NCBI RefSeq assembly: GCF_013705725.1
Contig: NZ_CP055481.1
Span: 4,898,001 to 4,962,000, forward strand
DNA: 64,000 nt
Source of the DNA: Klebsiella sp. RHBSTW-00484
GTDB taxonomy: Bacteria > Pseudomonadota > Gammaproteobacteria > Enterobacterales > Enterobacteriaceae
Reading direction: 5' to 3'
Part shown: piece by piece, positions 53,501-64,000 of the stretch
Numbering within the stretch: the first letter of the stretch is position 1
Layout of the letters: every line of letters begins with the position of its first letter
The notes under the pieces: generated by a model
Told to the model about the DNA's origin: nothing
The model's database searches: none
Seen by the model: only the letters and a program-made list of their open reading frames with translations
Position numbers and translations under genes: made by a program

Positions 53501-53996
53501 AACGATCGGGAAAATACTGCTGATAAAAAGAGACGCACTGCGCAACCAACGCCATGTTACCGCGCGTCAGGCTTACGCCAACGTCACCCTTGCGCGCGCC
53601 AGATAACAGAATGAGGCCTTCCTGATGTTCAACCAACCAGTCGCGATCGATCCACGGCCCTAATGCGCCGTAACCGCGTTGATAAGCGCGGGAGATTAGC
53701 AGCGTCAGGTTTTGATAGCCGACGTTATTCGCTGCCAGCACCGTTAGCTCAGTCAGCTCATCACCCATCAAATCGCTCTGGACGTGAAAATCCGCACCGA
53801 CAATCGGTTTAATCCCGGCGCCATGTCCCGTTCCATAGAACTTCACCAGCCCACAGAGGTTGGTAAAATCAGTGATCGCCAGCGCTGGCATGCCAAGTCC
53901 GGCTGCCTTTTTCACCAGCGGCCCGGTTTTCGCCAGCCCATCAATCATGGAATAGTCGCTGTGCACCCGCAGGTGTACGAAACGTGGTTCAGCCAT
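50514..53996 (-). CDS. dnaE: DNA polymerase III alpha subunit
   Basis: Replicative polymerase, 1160 residues as in E. coli. N-terminal PHP domain ([12 protein letters not shown]), palm with catalytic Asp pair in [14 protein letters not shown] (about 400), [12 protein letters not shown], thumb/fingers, beta-clamp-binding region near 920, and OB and tau-binding C terminus. Lies in the lpx-rnhB-dnaE-accA cluster. DnaQ, its proofreading partner, is 31 kb to the left. Confidence 0.98.
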   Translation of the reverse strand: MAEPRFVHLRVHSDYSMIDGLAKTGPLVKKAAGLGMPALAITDFTNLCGLVKFYGTGHGAGIKPIVGADFHVQSDLMGDELTELTVLAANNVGYQNLTLLISRAYQRGYGALGPWIDRDWLVEHQEGLILLSGARKGDVGVSLTRGNMALVAQCVSFYQQYFPDRYYLELIRTGRADEETYLHAAVQLAEECGLPVVATNDVRFLETGDFDAHEIRVAIHDGFTLDDPKRPRNYSPQQYMRSEEEMCELFSDIPEALENTVEIAKRCNVTVRLGEYFLPQFPTGEMSTEDFLVVRSKEGLEERLEFLFPDPEKRAESRPPYDERLDIELQVINQMGFPGYFLIVMEFIQWSKDNGVPVGPGRGSGAGSLVAYALKITDLDPLEFDLLFERFLNPERVSMPDFDVDFCMEKRDRVIEHVAEMYGRDAVSQIITFGTMAAKAVIRDVGRVLGHPYGFVDRISKLVPPDPGMTLAKAFEAEPQLPEIYEADEEVKALIDMARKLEGVTRNAGKHAGGVVIAPTKITDFAPLYCDDQGQNPVTQFDKNDVEYAGLVKFDFLGLRTLTIIDWALKMINPRRAKQGLEPIDIAAIPLDDKKSFDMLQRSETTAVFQLESRGMKDLIKRLQPDCFEDMIALVALFRPGPLQSGMVDNFIDRKHGREEISYPDVQWQHECLKPVLEPTYGIILYQEQVMQIAQELSGYTLGGADMLRRAMGKKKPEEMAKQRGTFEEGAKSRGVDGELAMKIFDLVEKFAGYGFNKSHSAAYALVSYQTLWLKAHYPAEFMAAVMTADMDNTEKVVGLVDECWRMGLKILPPDINSGLYHFHVNDDGEIVYGIGAIKGVGEGPIEAIIEARNQGGYFRELFDLCARTDIKKLNRRVLEKLIMSGAFDRLGPHRAALMNSLSDALKAADQHAKAEAIGQADMFGVLAEEPEQIEQSYANCQPWPEQVVLEGERETLGLYLTGHPINQYLREIERYVGGVRLKDMHPTDRGKVTTAAGLVIAARVMVTKRGNRIGICTLDDRSGRLEVMLFTDALDKYQQLLEKDRILIVSGQVSFDDFSGGLKMTAREVMDIDEAREKYARGLAISLTDRQIDDQLLNRLRQSLEPHRSGTIPVHLYYQRADARARLRFGATWRVSPSDRLLNDLRGLIGSEQVELEFD

Positions 53997-54034
53997 CTTC
54001 AGATTCCGCGTTACTTAATTGCTTGCGTGTCGGT

Positions 54035-54631
54035 TCAGGACGCCAGGTCCAGCGCGCGTTTCACCGGGCCAAAACTGCGCCGATGATGCTCGATTACGCC
54101 ATGTTCCAGCAGTTTTTGCAGGTGGAAAGCGGTGGGATAACCTTTATGTTGTGCAAAACCGTACTGGGGGTATGCCCGATCCAGTTCGGTCATTTCAGCA
54201 TCGCGCGTCACTTTAGCCAGAATAGATGCAGCGCTAATTTCCGCCACCCGGCTATCGCCTTTGACAACTGCCAGTGAAGGTACAGGCAGCGGCGGACAGC
54301 GGTTGCCATCAATCAGGACATACTCTGGGGGAATACTTAAACCGGCGACAGCGCGCTGCATTGCCAGCATGGTCGCGTGTAAAATATTCAGTTCATCGAT
54401 TTCATGCGGCTCAGCACGACCGAGGCTCCAGCACAGCGCTTTCTCTTTGATCTCATCGAATAGCGCCAGGCGGCGTTTTTCGCTTAACTTTTTGGAGTCA
54501 TTAAGACCCACAATCGGCTTTGCCGGGTCGAGAATAACCGCGGCAGTCACTACCGCGCCAACCAGCGGACCGCGTCCGACTTCATCAACTCCGGCAACCA
54601 GATGGGTATGCGGATAAACGAATTCCATCAT
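54035..54631 (-). CDS. rnhB: Ribonuclease HII
   Basis: Removes ribonucleotides from DNA and RNA-DNA hybrids. 198 residues; catalytic [16 protein letters not shown] (Asp-Glu), [12 protein letters not shown], and [20 protein letters not shown] (Asp). 4-bp overlap with lpxB. Confidence 0.97.
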   Translation of the reverse strand: MMEFVYPHTHLVAGVDEVGRGPLVGAVVTAAVILDPAKPIVGLNDSKKLSEKRRLALFDEIKEKALCWSLGRAEPHEIDELNILHATMLAMQRAVAGLSIPPEYVLIDGNRCPPLPVPSLAVVKGDSRVAEISAASILAKVTRDAEMTELDRAYPQYGFAQHKGYPTAFHLQKLLEHGVIEHHRRSFGPVKRALDLAS

Positions 54632-55776
54632 TTTGCTAGCTCCAGTACTGCATCCGCCGCCTGTTCATCAGCGTTACAGCGGATCTGCTGATGCAGCGCG
54701 CGGAAGGTTTCATGCATATAGTGGCTAGTTTTACCATCGGCCAGCAGCGGCTTCAGCGCATCGGCTAACGCCTGCGGCTGGCACTCATCCTGCAACAGCT
54801 CTTTGACCAGTTCGCGCCCGGCCAGGAGATTTGGCAACGACACATAGTCGGTTTTAACAAGCCGCTTAGCTAACCAGAAGGTAAATGGCTTCATACGATA
54901 ACCAACCACCATCGGACACTTCGCCAGCATGCACTCCAGCGCAGCCGTTCCGGAAGCCAGTAGCGCGGCATCGCTGGCTATCATCGCGTCTCGCGCCTGA
55001 CCGTCCAGCATATGCACTGCAAGATCCGGTGCCGTTTCCGCTTTGATACGCTCGAACTGCTCCCGCCTTTTCGCATTGACCAGCGGCACAACAACTTCCA
55101 GGTCAGGATAATAACCCCTCAGGATCTGCGCCGTTTTCAGGAAATCGGCGCTAAGCATCTCGACTTCAGCGCCGCGGCTTCCCGGCAGTAGCGCCAGGCA
55201 ATGCACGTCGCGGGCAATCCCCAGACGCTCGCGCGCCGCGCCTTTGTCCGGATCCAACGGCATCGCGTCCGCCATCGTATGGCCGATAAACCGGCAAGGA
55301 ACATTAAATCTGTCATAAAACGCTTTTTCGAAAGGCAGAAATGCCAGTACCAGATCGGTGGATCTGCCAATTTTGAAAACGCGTTTTTGCCGCCATGCCC
55401 AAACCGAGGGACTGACGTAATGGATAGTTTTGATACCCTGCTTCTTTAGGCTACCTTCAAGAGTGATATTGAAATCAGGCGCATCGATACCAACGAATAC
55501 ATCAGGCTTAAGATCGGTGAATCGGCGGGTAAGATCGGCACGAATATGCAGCAGGCGGCGCAGGCGTCCGAGGACTTCGACAATGCCCATTACCGCCAGC
55601 TCTTCCATCTCATACCAGGCTTCACAGCCCTCGGCCTGCATCAGCGGCCCAGCAACGCCGACAAAGCGTGCATCAGGTATACGGGCTTTAAGCGCACGGA
55701 TAAGACCTGCACCAAGAATATCGCCGGAAGTTTCTCCGGCGACCAGGGCAATCGTCAGGGGACGCGATTCAATCAT
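54628..55776 (-). CDS. lpxB: Lipid-A-disaccharide synthase
   Basis: GT19 glycosyltransferase joining UDP-2,3-diacylglucosamine and lipid X into the lipid A disaccharide. 382 residues: [40 protein letters not shown] and the C-terminal donor-binding region. Shares one base (stop/start) with lpxA, showing tight coupling. Confidence 0.98.
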   Translation of the reverse strand: MIESRPLTIALVAGETSGDILGAGLIRALKARIPDARFVGVAGPLMQAEGCEAWYEMEELAVMGIVEVLGRLRRLLHIRADLTRRFTDLKPDVFVGIDAPDFNITLEGSLKKQGIKTIHYVSPSVWAWRQKRVFKIGRSTDLVLAFLPFEKAFYDRFNVPCRFIGHTMADAMPLDPDKGAARERLGIARDVHCLALLPGSRGAEVEMLSADFLKTAQILRGYYPDLEVVVPLVNAKRREQFERIKAETAPDLAVHMLDGQARDAMIASDAALLASGTAALECMLAKCPMVVGYRMKPFTFWLAKRLVKTDYVSLPNLLAGRELVKELLQDECQPQALADALKPLLADGKTSHYMHETFRALHQQIRCNADEQAADAVLELAK

Positions 55777-56564
55777 TAACGAATCAGGCCGCGCGTTGAG
55801 CGGGCAAAGAAATCAGTGAATGCCTGAACTTCAGGGTGCTGTGTCGCCAGTTCGGCGATCTCAGGTTTTGCTTCGTCCAGCGTTTTGCCACTACGATACA
55901 GCAGTTTATACGCGTTGCGAATGGCCGTGATCGCTTCACGGCTAAAGCCACGGCGTTTCAGCCCTTCGATATTAACGCCAAACGGCGTTGCGTGGTTGCC
56001 CTGAGCAATAACAAACGGCGGAACGTCTTGCGCAACACCGGAGCAGCCGCCAACCATGACATGTGCGCCGATGATGCAGAATTGATGTACTGCGGTCATG
56101 CCGCCGATGATAACAAAATCATCCAGCGAGACATGGCCAGCAAGCGTCGCGTTATTGGCCAGAATACAGCGGTTGCCAAGCGTACAATCGTGCGCCACGT
56201 GCGCGTTGATCATCAGCAGGTTATCGCTGCCCACCTTCGTTAATCCACCGCCCTGTACTGTGCCACGATGAATGGTGACGCTTTCGCGGATGCGGTTGCG
56301 ATCGCCAATTTCCACGCGGGTTGGTTCACCAGCATATTTCAGATCCTGGTTAACTTCGCCGATGGAAGCGAACTGATAGATCTCGTTATCGCGGCCAATT
56401 TTGGTATGACCATTAATGACAACATGAGACTTCAGTACGGTGCCTTCGCCAATTTCGACGTTAGCGCCAACAATACAAAACGGACCAATGTGAACGTTAG
56501 CACCAATAACGGCGCCTTCTTCTACAATGGAGGAAGGATGAATAAAGGCGGTTTTATCAATCAC
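55776..56564 (-). CDS. lpxA: UDP-N-acetylglucosamine acyltransferase
   Basis: First step of lipid A synthesis: transfers 3-hydroxymyristoyl from ACP to UDP-GlcNAc. 262 residues, left-handed beta-helix of hexapeptide repeats, catalytic His in [12 protein letters not shown] (His125 equivalent), C-terminal helical domain. 3 bp downstream of fabZ. Confidence 0.98.
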   Translation of the reverse strand: MIDKTAFIHPSSIVEEGAVIGANVHIGPFCIVGANVEIGEGTVLKSHVVINGHTKIGRDNEIYQFASIGEVNQDLKYAGEPTRVEIGDRNRIRESVTIHRGTVQGGGLTKVGSDNLLMINAHVAHDCTLGNRCILANNATLAGHVSLDDFVIIGGMTAVHQFCIIGAHVMVGGCSGVAQDVPPFVIAQGNHATPFGVNIEGLKRRGFSREAITAIRNAYKLLYRSGKTLDEAKPEIAELATQHPEVQAFTDFFARSTRGLIR

Positions 56565-56567
56565 GTA

Positions 56568-57023
56568 TCAGGCCTCCCGGCTACGGGCACACATCATCGT
56601 TGCTTCGCAAACCACTTTTCCATCAACCAGCGCAACGCCTTTAAAACGAGTCAGGCCGCGACGGGTTTTCTCAAAAGTGACTTCCATAATCATTTGATCG
56701 CCAGGTACGACCGGACGTTTGAAACGCGCTTCGTCGATCCCGGCAAAATAATACAGCTCGCCCGGCTCCAGTTTTCCCACGCTTTTGAATGCCAGAATGC
56801 CGGTGGCCTGCGCCATTGCTTCCAGAATCAGTACGCCCGGTAAAATCGGCTTACCAGGGAAGTGTCCCTGGAAAAATGGCTCATTTACAGAAACATTTTT
56901 TACTGCGCGCAGAAAACGACCTTCTTCAAAATCCAGCACGCGATCTACCAGCAGGAACGGGTAACGGTGAGGGAGAAGTTCCAGAATCTCTTCAATGTGC
57001 AGAGTATGAGTGTCAGTAGTCAA
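56568..57023 (-). CDS. fabZ: 3-hydroxyacyl-ACP dehydratase FabZ
   Basis: Dehydrates 3-hydroxyacyl-ACP in fatty-acid elongation and competes with LpxA for 3-hydroxymyristoyl-ACP. 151 residues; hotdog fold with [20 protein letters not shown] holding the catalytic His and Glu. Between lpxD and lpxA in the usual order. Confidence 0.98.
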   Translation of the reverse strand: MTTDTHTLHIEEILELLPHRYPFLLVDRVLDFEEGRFLRAVKNVSVNEPFFQGHFPGKPILPGVLILEAMAQATGILAFKSVGKLEPGELYYFAGIDEARFKRPVVPGDQMIMEVTFEKTRRGLTRFKGVALVDGKVVCEATMMCARSREA

Positions 57024-57124
57024 AATACTCTTCCTGTCTAAATATACTAAAGGGCAATAATAACACGGCCTGCGGCAATCTCATGAATGCAACAGGCCGA
57101 AAATTTAATGTGTCGGGTGAAGCA

Positions 57125-58150
57125 CTAATCTTGCTGATTAACCTTGCGCTCAATAGCTTTGAGACGCTTGCTCATATCATCAATATTCAGCACCAACGCT
57201 GCCGTTTTTCGCCAAACCTTATTCGGTTGCAGCGGAATACCTGAAGAGTAAACTCCCGGCTCGGTGATTGGACGCATAACCATTCCCATCCCCGTTACGG
57301 TAACTTTATCGCAGATTTCCATGTGTCCGTTGATCACGCTGGCGCCGCCAATCATGCAGTAGCGGCCAATTTTCAGGCTGCCTGCCATGATCACACCGCC
57401 AGCAACGGCGGTATTGTCACCAATCGTCACGTTGTGCGCAATTTGACATTGATTATCGATGATCACACCGTTGCCGATCACAGTATCGTCCAGAGCACCA
57501 CGATCAATGGTAGTACAAGCGCCAATCTCCACACGATCGCCAATAATAACGCGACCCAATTGTGGGATCTTAACCCAATTACCACGATCGTTGGCGTAAC
57601 CAAAGCCATCCGCACCAATTACCGTACTGGACTGGATCAGACAATTCTCGCCGATCTCAATACCGTGGTAAACGGTCACATTGGCCCACAAACGCGAGCC
57701 AGCACCAATTTTCGTATTTTTCCCAACGAAGCATCCCGCGCCGATAACAACGTTATCGCCGAGCACAACGCCCGATTCAATAACAGCATTCGGGCCAATA
57801 GCAACGTCAGTACCCAGCTTAGCCGTGGCGTCAATAACCGCGCTGGGCGCGATATTCTGCGCCGGCTGCGGCGTGGTATCAAGAATTTGAGCCATGCGCG
57901 CGTATGTCAGGTAGGGATTACGCACTACCAGCGCGGCACTATGGGCAAAGGGCAAATCATCCTGCGTCATCACGACAGCAGACGCCTGGCAAGCGGCCAG
58001 GTGTTCACGGTACTTAGGATTTACCATGAAAGTAATATGGCCCGTTTTAGCGGATTGCATGGACGCAACGCCGGTGATGACGATATCGCCATCACCGTGT
58101 AGTTCTGCATCCAACTGCTGTGCTAAATCAGCCAGTCGAATTGAAGGCAT
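57125..58150 (-). CDS. lpxD: UDP-3-O-(3-hydroxymyristoyl)glucosamine N-acyltransferase
   Basis: Third step of lipid A synthesis. 341 residues: N-terminal uridine-binding domain (about 1-100), left-handed beta-helix (about 105-310) with catalytic His in [12 protein letters not shown], and a C-terminal helix. 3 bp downstream of skp. Confidence 0.98.
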   Translation of the reverse strand: MPSIRLADLAQQLDAELHGDGDIVITGVASMQSAKTGHITFMVNPKYREHLAACQASAVVMTQDDLPFAHSAALVVRNPYLTYARMAQILDTTPQPAQNIAPSAVIDATAKLGTDVAIGPNAVIESGVVLGDNVVIGAGCFVGKNTKIGAGSRLWANVTVYHGIEIGENCLIQSSTVIGADGFGYANDRGNWVKIPQLGRVIIGDRVEIGACTTIDRGALDDTVIGNGVIIDNQCQIAHNVTIGDNTAVAGGVIMAGSLKIGRYCMIGGASVINGHMEICDKVTVTGMGMVMRPITEPGVYSSGIPLQPNKVWRKTAALVLNIDDMSKRLKAIERKVNQQD

Positions 58151-58153
58151 TAC

Positions 58154-58639
58154 TTATTTAACCTGTTTCAGCACATCAGCGGTGATGTCTTTTACATCGC
58201 TGCTGTTGTATGCCACGGCATTAGAGTCAACAACCAGATCGATGCTCTGATCTTTAGCAACGCTCTGCACTGCGCTCTGGATACGAGTCACCAGCTTGCC
58301 ACGTTCTTCGTTAGAACGACGTGCGCGGTCCTGCTCGAAAGACTGGGCTTTCTGGGAGAAAGTCTGGCGCTGAGCCATAACGTCTTTTTCCAGTTTGGTA
58401 CGATCAGCACCGGCTTTCATGGACTGCAGACGCTGCATTTTAGACTGCAGGTCGCCTTCCATACGCTGCAGCTCGCTTGCGCGGCCTTTAAACTCGTTTT
58501 CCAGCGTGTTAGAAACGCCTGTTTTCTGGGCAACCTGTTGGAACAAGTTGTTCATGTTAACCATTGCAATTTTATCTGCCGCCTGAGCAGAAGTTACCAT
58601 TGCTAAACCCAGACCTGCAGCTAATAACCACTTTTTCAC
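58154..58639 (-). CDS. skp: Periplasmic chaperone Skp (OmpH)
   Basis: Trimeric 'jellyfish' chaperone carrying unfolded outer-membrane proteins to the BAM complex. 161 residues; signal peptide cleaved after AQA (about residue 20), short beta body ([25 protein letters not shown]) and long basic coiled-coil tentacles (about 50-120). Directly downstream of bamA. Confidence 0.98.
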   Translation of the reverse strand: MKKWLLAAGLGLAMVTSAQAADKIAMVNMNNLFQQVAQKTGVSNTLENEFKGRASELQRMEGDLQSKMQRLQSMKAGADRTKLEKDVMAQRQTFSQKAQSFEQDRARRSNEERGKLVTRIQSAVQSVAKDQSIDLVVDSNAVAYNSSDVKDITADVLKQVK

Positions 58640-58763
58640 AATAAACTCCTTACCATCCCATGAGTACCCTGAGGTACCGTTATTTGCGTGGCCAGGCGAT
58701 AACCTCAGTTATCGCCAATAGTCAGCGCTATACTGCTCTTGCATTCCATTGCAGCCAACACAA

Positions 58764-61211
<2,448 letters not shown>

Positions 61212-61224
61212 CTAACAAACTCTC

Positions 61225-62577
61225 TTACAACCGAGAGAAATCATTGAAAAGTGCAAGCCCCATTAACAACACCAGCAATATTGAGCCAATGCGATAACTA
61301 AAGTCTTGAACTCGCTCGGATACCGGTCCGCCCTTCAGCTTTTCAATCGCCAAAAACAGCAGATGCCCCCCGTCAAGAACGGGAAGCGGGAACAAGTTGA
61401 TTATTCCAAGGTTCACGCTAATCAGCGCAAGGAACATCAGATAGTAAATCAACCCAAATTCCGCTGACATTCCAGCCCCTTGGGCGATAGAAATCGGCCC
61501 GCTGAGGTTGTTCAGTTTGACATCACCGGTTATCAATTTGCCCAGCATCCTGACCGTTAACGACATCAGTTGCCAGGTTTTATCCGTGGCTTCAGCGATG
61601 GCGGCAAACGGTCCGTACTGACGCACTGTCTTATATTCATCAGGCAGCGGGATGACCTTAGGTACAACCCCTGCAAACCCCTCAGATTTACCTTTAGCGG
61701 ACTTCGTATCTGGCGTCAGCGTCACGGACAAGGGATTCCCCTGCCGTTCGATCTCCAGAACTAAGGCTGTGCCCGGATTATCACGCACCAGATTAACAAA
61801 CGTCATCCACTGCGTTAACGGTTGACCATCGACTTTAACGATCCTGTCGCCCGCTTGCAAACCCGCCTTTTGTGCTGCCGAGTCAGATTGTACTTCCGCC
61901 AGGACTGTATCAATCTGTGCACTACGGGGCTGAATGCCCAGTGATGCGACCGGATCTTGTTTATCCGGCTCGAACGCCCAATGCTGCAGATCGAGGATTT
62001 TATCCTGACGTTGATTGGTCCCGAAAGGGGCAACGGTAAGTATTGTTTGCCGATCGCCTATCTTCGCCACCAGCGCCATACGCACAGCATCCCAATCAGG
62101 CGTTTCGATGCCATCTATCGCTTTAAGTTCCGTTCCTTTTGCAATTTGTGCTTGCGCGGCTATCGAGTTGGGCGTTATATCGCCAACAACCGGACGAACG
62201 CCAGGGACACCAATAATGAAGACCAACCAGTAGGCAAAAATGGCAAAAAGGAAGTTGGCGATAGGCCCAGCGGCAATAACAGCAGCACGCTGGCCAACGG
62301 TTTTGTTGTTGAAAGCGTAGTGGCGCATCTCGGGCGCCACCGGCTCGACGCGTTCGTCGAGCATTTTGACATAGCCGCCTAACGGGATAAGGGCAATAAC
62401 AAATTCCGTGCCCTGCTTATCAAAGCGCCGCCAGAGTGCCTTACCAAAACCGATGGAGAAACGCTCAACGCGAATGCCACAGCGACGAGCTACCCAGAAA
62501 TGGCCAAACTCATGGACGGTGATCAACACGCCCAGCGCAATAATAAAAGCAGCCAAATTCCAGAGAACGCTCAGCAT
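61225..62577 (-). CDS. rseP: Site-2 zinc metalloprotease RseP
   Basis: Intramembrane protease that cleaves RseA to release sigma E. 450 residues from ATG 62577 ([11 protein letters not shown]); 15 more open codons upstream are not conserved. Zinc motif HEFGH at residues 22-26, two periplasmic PDZ domains (about 125-310) and the [13 protein letters not shown] third ligand motif near 394-406. Overlap-free, 11 bp after cdsA. Confidence 0.97.
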   Translation of the reverse strand: MLSVLWNLAAFIIALGVLITVHEFGHFWVARRCGIRVERFSIGFGKALWRRFDKQGTEFVIALIPLGGYVKMLDERVEPVAPEMRHYAFNNKTVGQRAAVIAAGPIANFLFAIFAYWLVFIIGVPGVRPVVGDITPNSIAAQAQIAKGTELKAIDGIETPDWDAVRMALVAKIGDRQTILTVAPFGTNQRQDKILDLQHWAFEPDKQDPVASLGIQPRSAQIDTVLAEVQSDSAAQKAGLQAGDRIVKVDGQPLTQWMTFVNLVRDNPGTALVLEIERQGNPLSVTLTPDTKSAKGKSEGFAGVVPKVIPLPDEYKTVRQYGPFAAIAEATDKTWQLMSLTVRMLGKLITGDVKLNNLSGPISIAQGAGMSAEFGLIYYLMFLALISVNLGIINLFPLPVLDGGHLLFLAIEKLKGGPVSERVQDFSYRIGSILLVLLMGLALFNDFSRL

Positions 62578-62588
62578 AAAATTTTCCG

Positions 62589-63446
62589 TCAAATCGTCCT
62601 GAAAACTAACAATAGCAGACACGCAAACACAGGGACCGCAGCCGTCAGGCTATCGATACGATCCAGAATACCACCATGTCCAGGAATCAGATTTCCACTA
62701 TCTTTAATACCCGCTTCACGTTTGAACATGCTCTCGGTCAGGTCGCCAAGCACTGAAGCTAACGCTGCAACGACAGAACAAACCAGCAGGACCGTCGGTG
62801 TCACATCCAGATGCGCCCACCAGCCGTAAGCCCAGGAAATCACCGCGGCCGTCAGCAGACCGCCGAAAAAACCCTGCCAGGTTTTGCCCGGGGAAACCTT
62901 CGGCGCCAGCTTATGTTTACCGAACATTTTACCGAACATATAAGCGCCGGAATCGGCTCCCCAGACCAGGATCATCACGTACAGCAACCACAGCGCACCA
63001 CTGTAATGGTCATCGGCGTAATGCCAGGCCCGCAGGGCCAGCATGCCCCAGAAGAATGGCACGATAGTCAGGACGCCAAAAATCAGGCGCAATGCTTTTG
63101 AATTCCGCCAAAATGTTGCAGAAACCGGGTAGGTCAGCACCAGAAGTAGCGCGACAATCCACCAACCAAATGATGCCCATAGCGATCCTTCAACCAGCGG
63201 TTGATGGACGTCATAATGGTATTCCGGCATCAGGAAAAGCATCAGCGCCAGCAGCAGGCCGCATAGCACCGACAGCCAGACTCTCTGCGTAGTTGAAGTG
63301 AACCCGCTAAATTGCCCCCATTCCCACGCGGCGAGCATACACACGACCAGCGTGACGATGGCAAAACCCGCGGGCGGCAATAGAAAAAGCGCCGCTATAA
63401 CGACGGGGATTAAGACGAAAGCAGAAATCAGGCGATACTTCAGCAA
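62589..63446 (-). CDS. cdsA: Phosphatidate cytidylyltransferase
   Basis: Makes CDP-diacylglycerol, precursor of all phospholipids. 285 residues with about eight membrane helices and the family signature region [13 protein letters not shown] followed by [21 protein letters not shown]. 12 bp after uppS. Confidence 0.97.
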   Translation of the reverse strand: MLKYRLISAFVLIPVVIAALFLLPPAGFAIVTLVVCMLAAWEWGQFSGFTSTTQRVWLSVLCGLLLALMLFLMPEYHYDVHQPLVEGSLWASFGWWIVALLLVLTYPVSATFWRNSKALRLIFGVLTIVPFFWGMLALRAWHYADDHYSGALWLLYVMILVWGADSGAYMFGKMFGKHKLAPKVSPGKTWQGFFGGLLTAAVISWAYGWWAHLDVTPTVLLVCSVVAALASVLGDLTESMFKREAGIKDSGNLIPGHGGILDRIDSLTAAVPVFACLLLLVFRTI

Positions 63447-63458
63447 AAGTGACCCCCA

Positions 63459-64000
63459 TCAGGCATTGTTGCCACCCGGCTCAGTGCCGCCGAAACGACG
63501 CTCTCGATTAACAAAGGCATGGAGTGCACCTTCAAAGTCCTGTTCAGCGAAATCGGGCCAAAGAACATCCGTAAAGTAAAGTTCGGCATAGGCAATTTGC
63601 CAAATCAAAAAGTTACTAATGCGATGCTCTCCCCCGGTCCTAATAACTAAATCTACGGGTGCAAGCTCATTCATACAAACCTGCTGGCTCAGCATCTCTT
63701 CCGTGATTTGATCGGGTTGCAGCACCCCGTCCTGTACCTGTTGGGCCAAATGGCGAACGCCCTGGACGATATCCCAGCGGCCGCCATAGTTCGCAGCAAT
63801 GTTCAGGGTCAAACCTGTATTGTTCTCAGTCAACGCCTCCGCTTTACGGATACGCTCCTGCAAACGTGCGTTAAAACGTGTTGTCTCGCCGATAATGCGC
63901 AGACGAACGTTGTGTCTGTGCAGGCTTTTCACTTCGCTATCCAGCGCCCAGACAAACAGCTCCATCAGCGCACTGACTTCCTGCGCCGGACGATTCCAGT
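63459..64000 (-). CDS. uppS: Undecaprenyl diphosphate synthase, C-terminal part (5' end outside window)
   Basis: cis-prenyltransferase making the C55 lipid carrier for peptidoglycan and O-antigen. The frame is open to the window edge, giving about 180 of the roughly 250 residues. Visible: WNRPAQEVSALMELFVWALD, LTLNIAANYGGRWDI, and the signature LVIRTGGEHRISNFLIWQ-type region binding Mg/IPP. The start lies outside. Confidence 0.97.
   Translation of the reverse strand, partial: WNRPAQEVSALMELFVWALDSEVKSLHRHNVRLRIIGETTRFNARLQERIRKAEALTENNTGLTLNIAANYGGRWDIVQGVRHLAQQVQDGVLQPDQITEEMLSQQVCMNELAPVDLVIRTGGEHRISNFLIWQIAYAELYFTDVLWPDFAEQDFEGALHAFVNRERRFGGTEPGGNNA

Noticed and set aside
62578..62622. 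Upstream extension of rseP by 15 codons
   Set aside because: The conserved start is [11 protein letters not shown] at 62577; the extension overlaps the cdsA 3' end.

Overview
The window is a chromosomal segment of an Enterobacteriaceae species. From fadE to uppS the gene order matches Escherichia coli K-12: fadE, yafV, aspV, dnaQ, rnhA, yafS, gloB, mltD, yafE, yafD, yafC, dkgB, aspU, an rrnH-type rRNA operon, gmhB, metNIQ, rcsF, trmO, proS, yaeF, nlpE, arfB, yaeQ, yaeP, rof, tilS, yaeR, ldcC, accA, dnaE, rnhB, lpxB, lpxA, fabZ, lpxD, skp, bamA, rseP, cdsA, uppS. Protein sequences recalled from E. coli and Salmonella are similar but clearly not identical, so I would not name a genus; Citrobacter-, Enterobacter- or Kosakonia-like fits. 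Insertions relative to K-12 are a GH19 chitinase between ldcC and accA, an MFS exporter between yafC and yafD, and a 16-kb accessory island between fadE and yafV, where K-12 carries ivy.

The island (about 1.1-16.8 kb, almost wholly on the minus strand) is the unusual part. Its proximal end is an apparently intact operon: a small secreted protein (8879-8328), a 1242-residue RTX protein (8313-4585), a type I secretion ABC transporter (4526-2424) and a membrane-fusion protein (2427-1096). The RTX protein has a short N-terminal domain with a His...Cys layout resembling circularly permuted papain/NlpC-P60-like enzymes, then a linker, Ca-binding repeats and the C-terminal secretion signal. Upstream lies an array of at least six further cassettes, each holding a small signal-peptide protein, then only the N-terminal domain (sometimes plus part of the linker) of an RTX-like protein, with no RTX repeats or secretion signal. 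Four pairs in the locus, including the operon's own, belong to one class (A). One is a divergent relative (A') and one carries a different N-terminal domain with an unrelated partner protein (B). Many are broken by nonsense codons or one-base indels. I interpret this as a mirror image of CDI/Rhs orphan-toxin arrays: the type I secretion signal fixes the C terminus, so the variable toxic domain sits at the N terminus and the orphan immunity-effector cassettes lie upstream of the full-length gene. The toxin and immunity roles are inferred from organisation and from co-variation between partners, not from a recognised family.

From 17 to 28 kb come housekeeping genes (DNA proofreading, RNase HI, glyoxalase II, a lytic transglycosylase) and a decayed region next to aspV holding an ERIC element and the fused remnants of a LysE-type exporter and a LysR regulator. 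From 28 to 34 kb is a complete rRNA operon (5S, 23S, tRNA-Ala, tRNA-Ile, 16S, P1 and P2 promoters) transcribed leftward, with tRNA-Asp genes downstream. From 34 to 64 kb are methionine uptake, envelope stress sensing (rcsF, nlpE), translation quality control, lysine decarboxylase and the dense leftward envelope/lipid A/replication cluster from uppS to accA. These core genes show no frameshifts, which argues that the indels in the island are real rather than sequencing noise.
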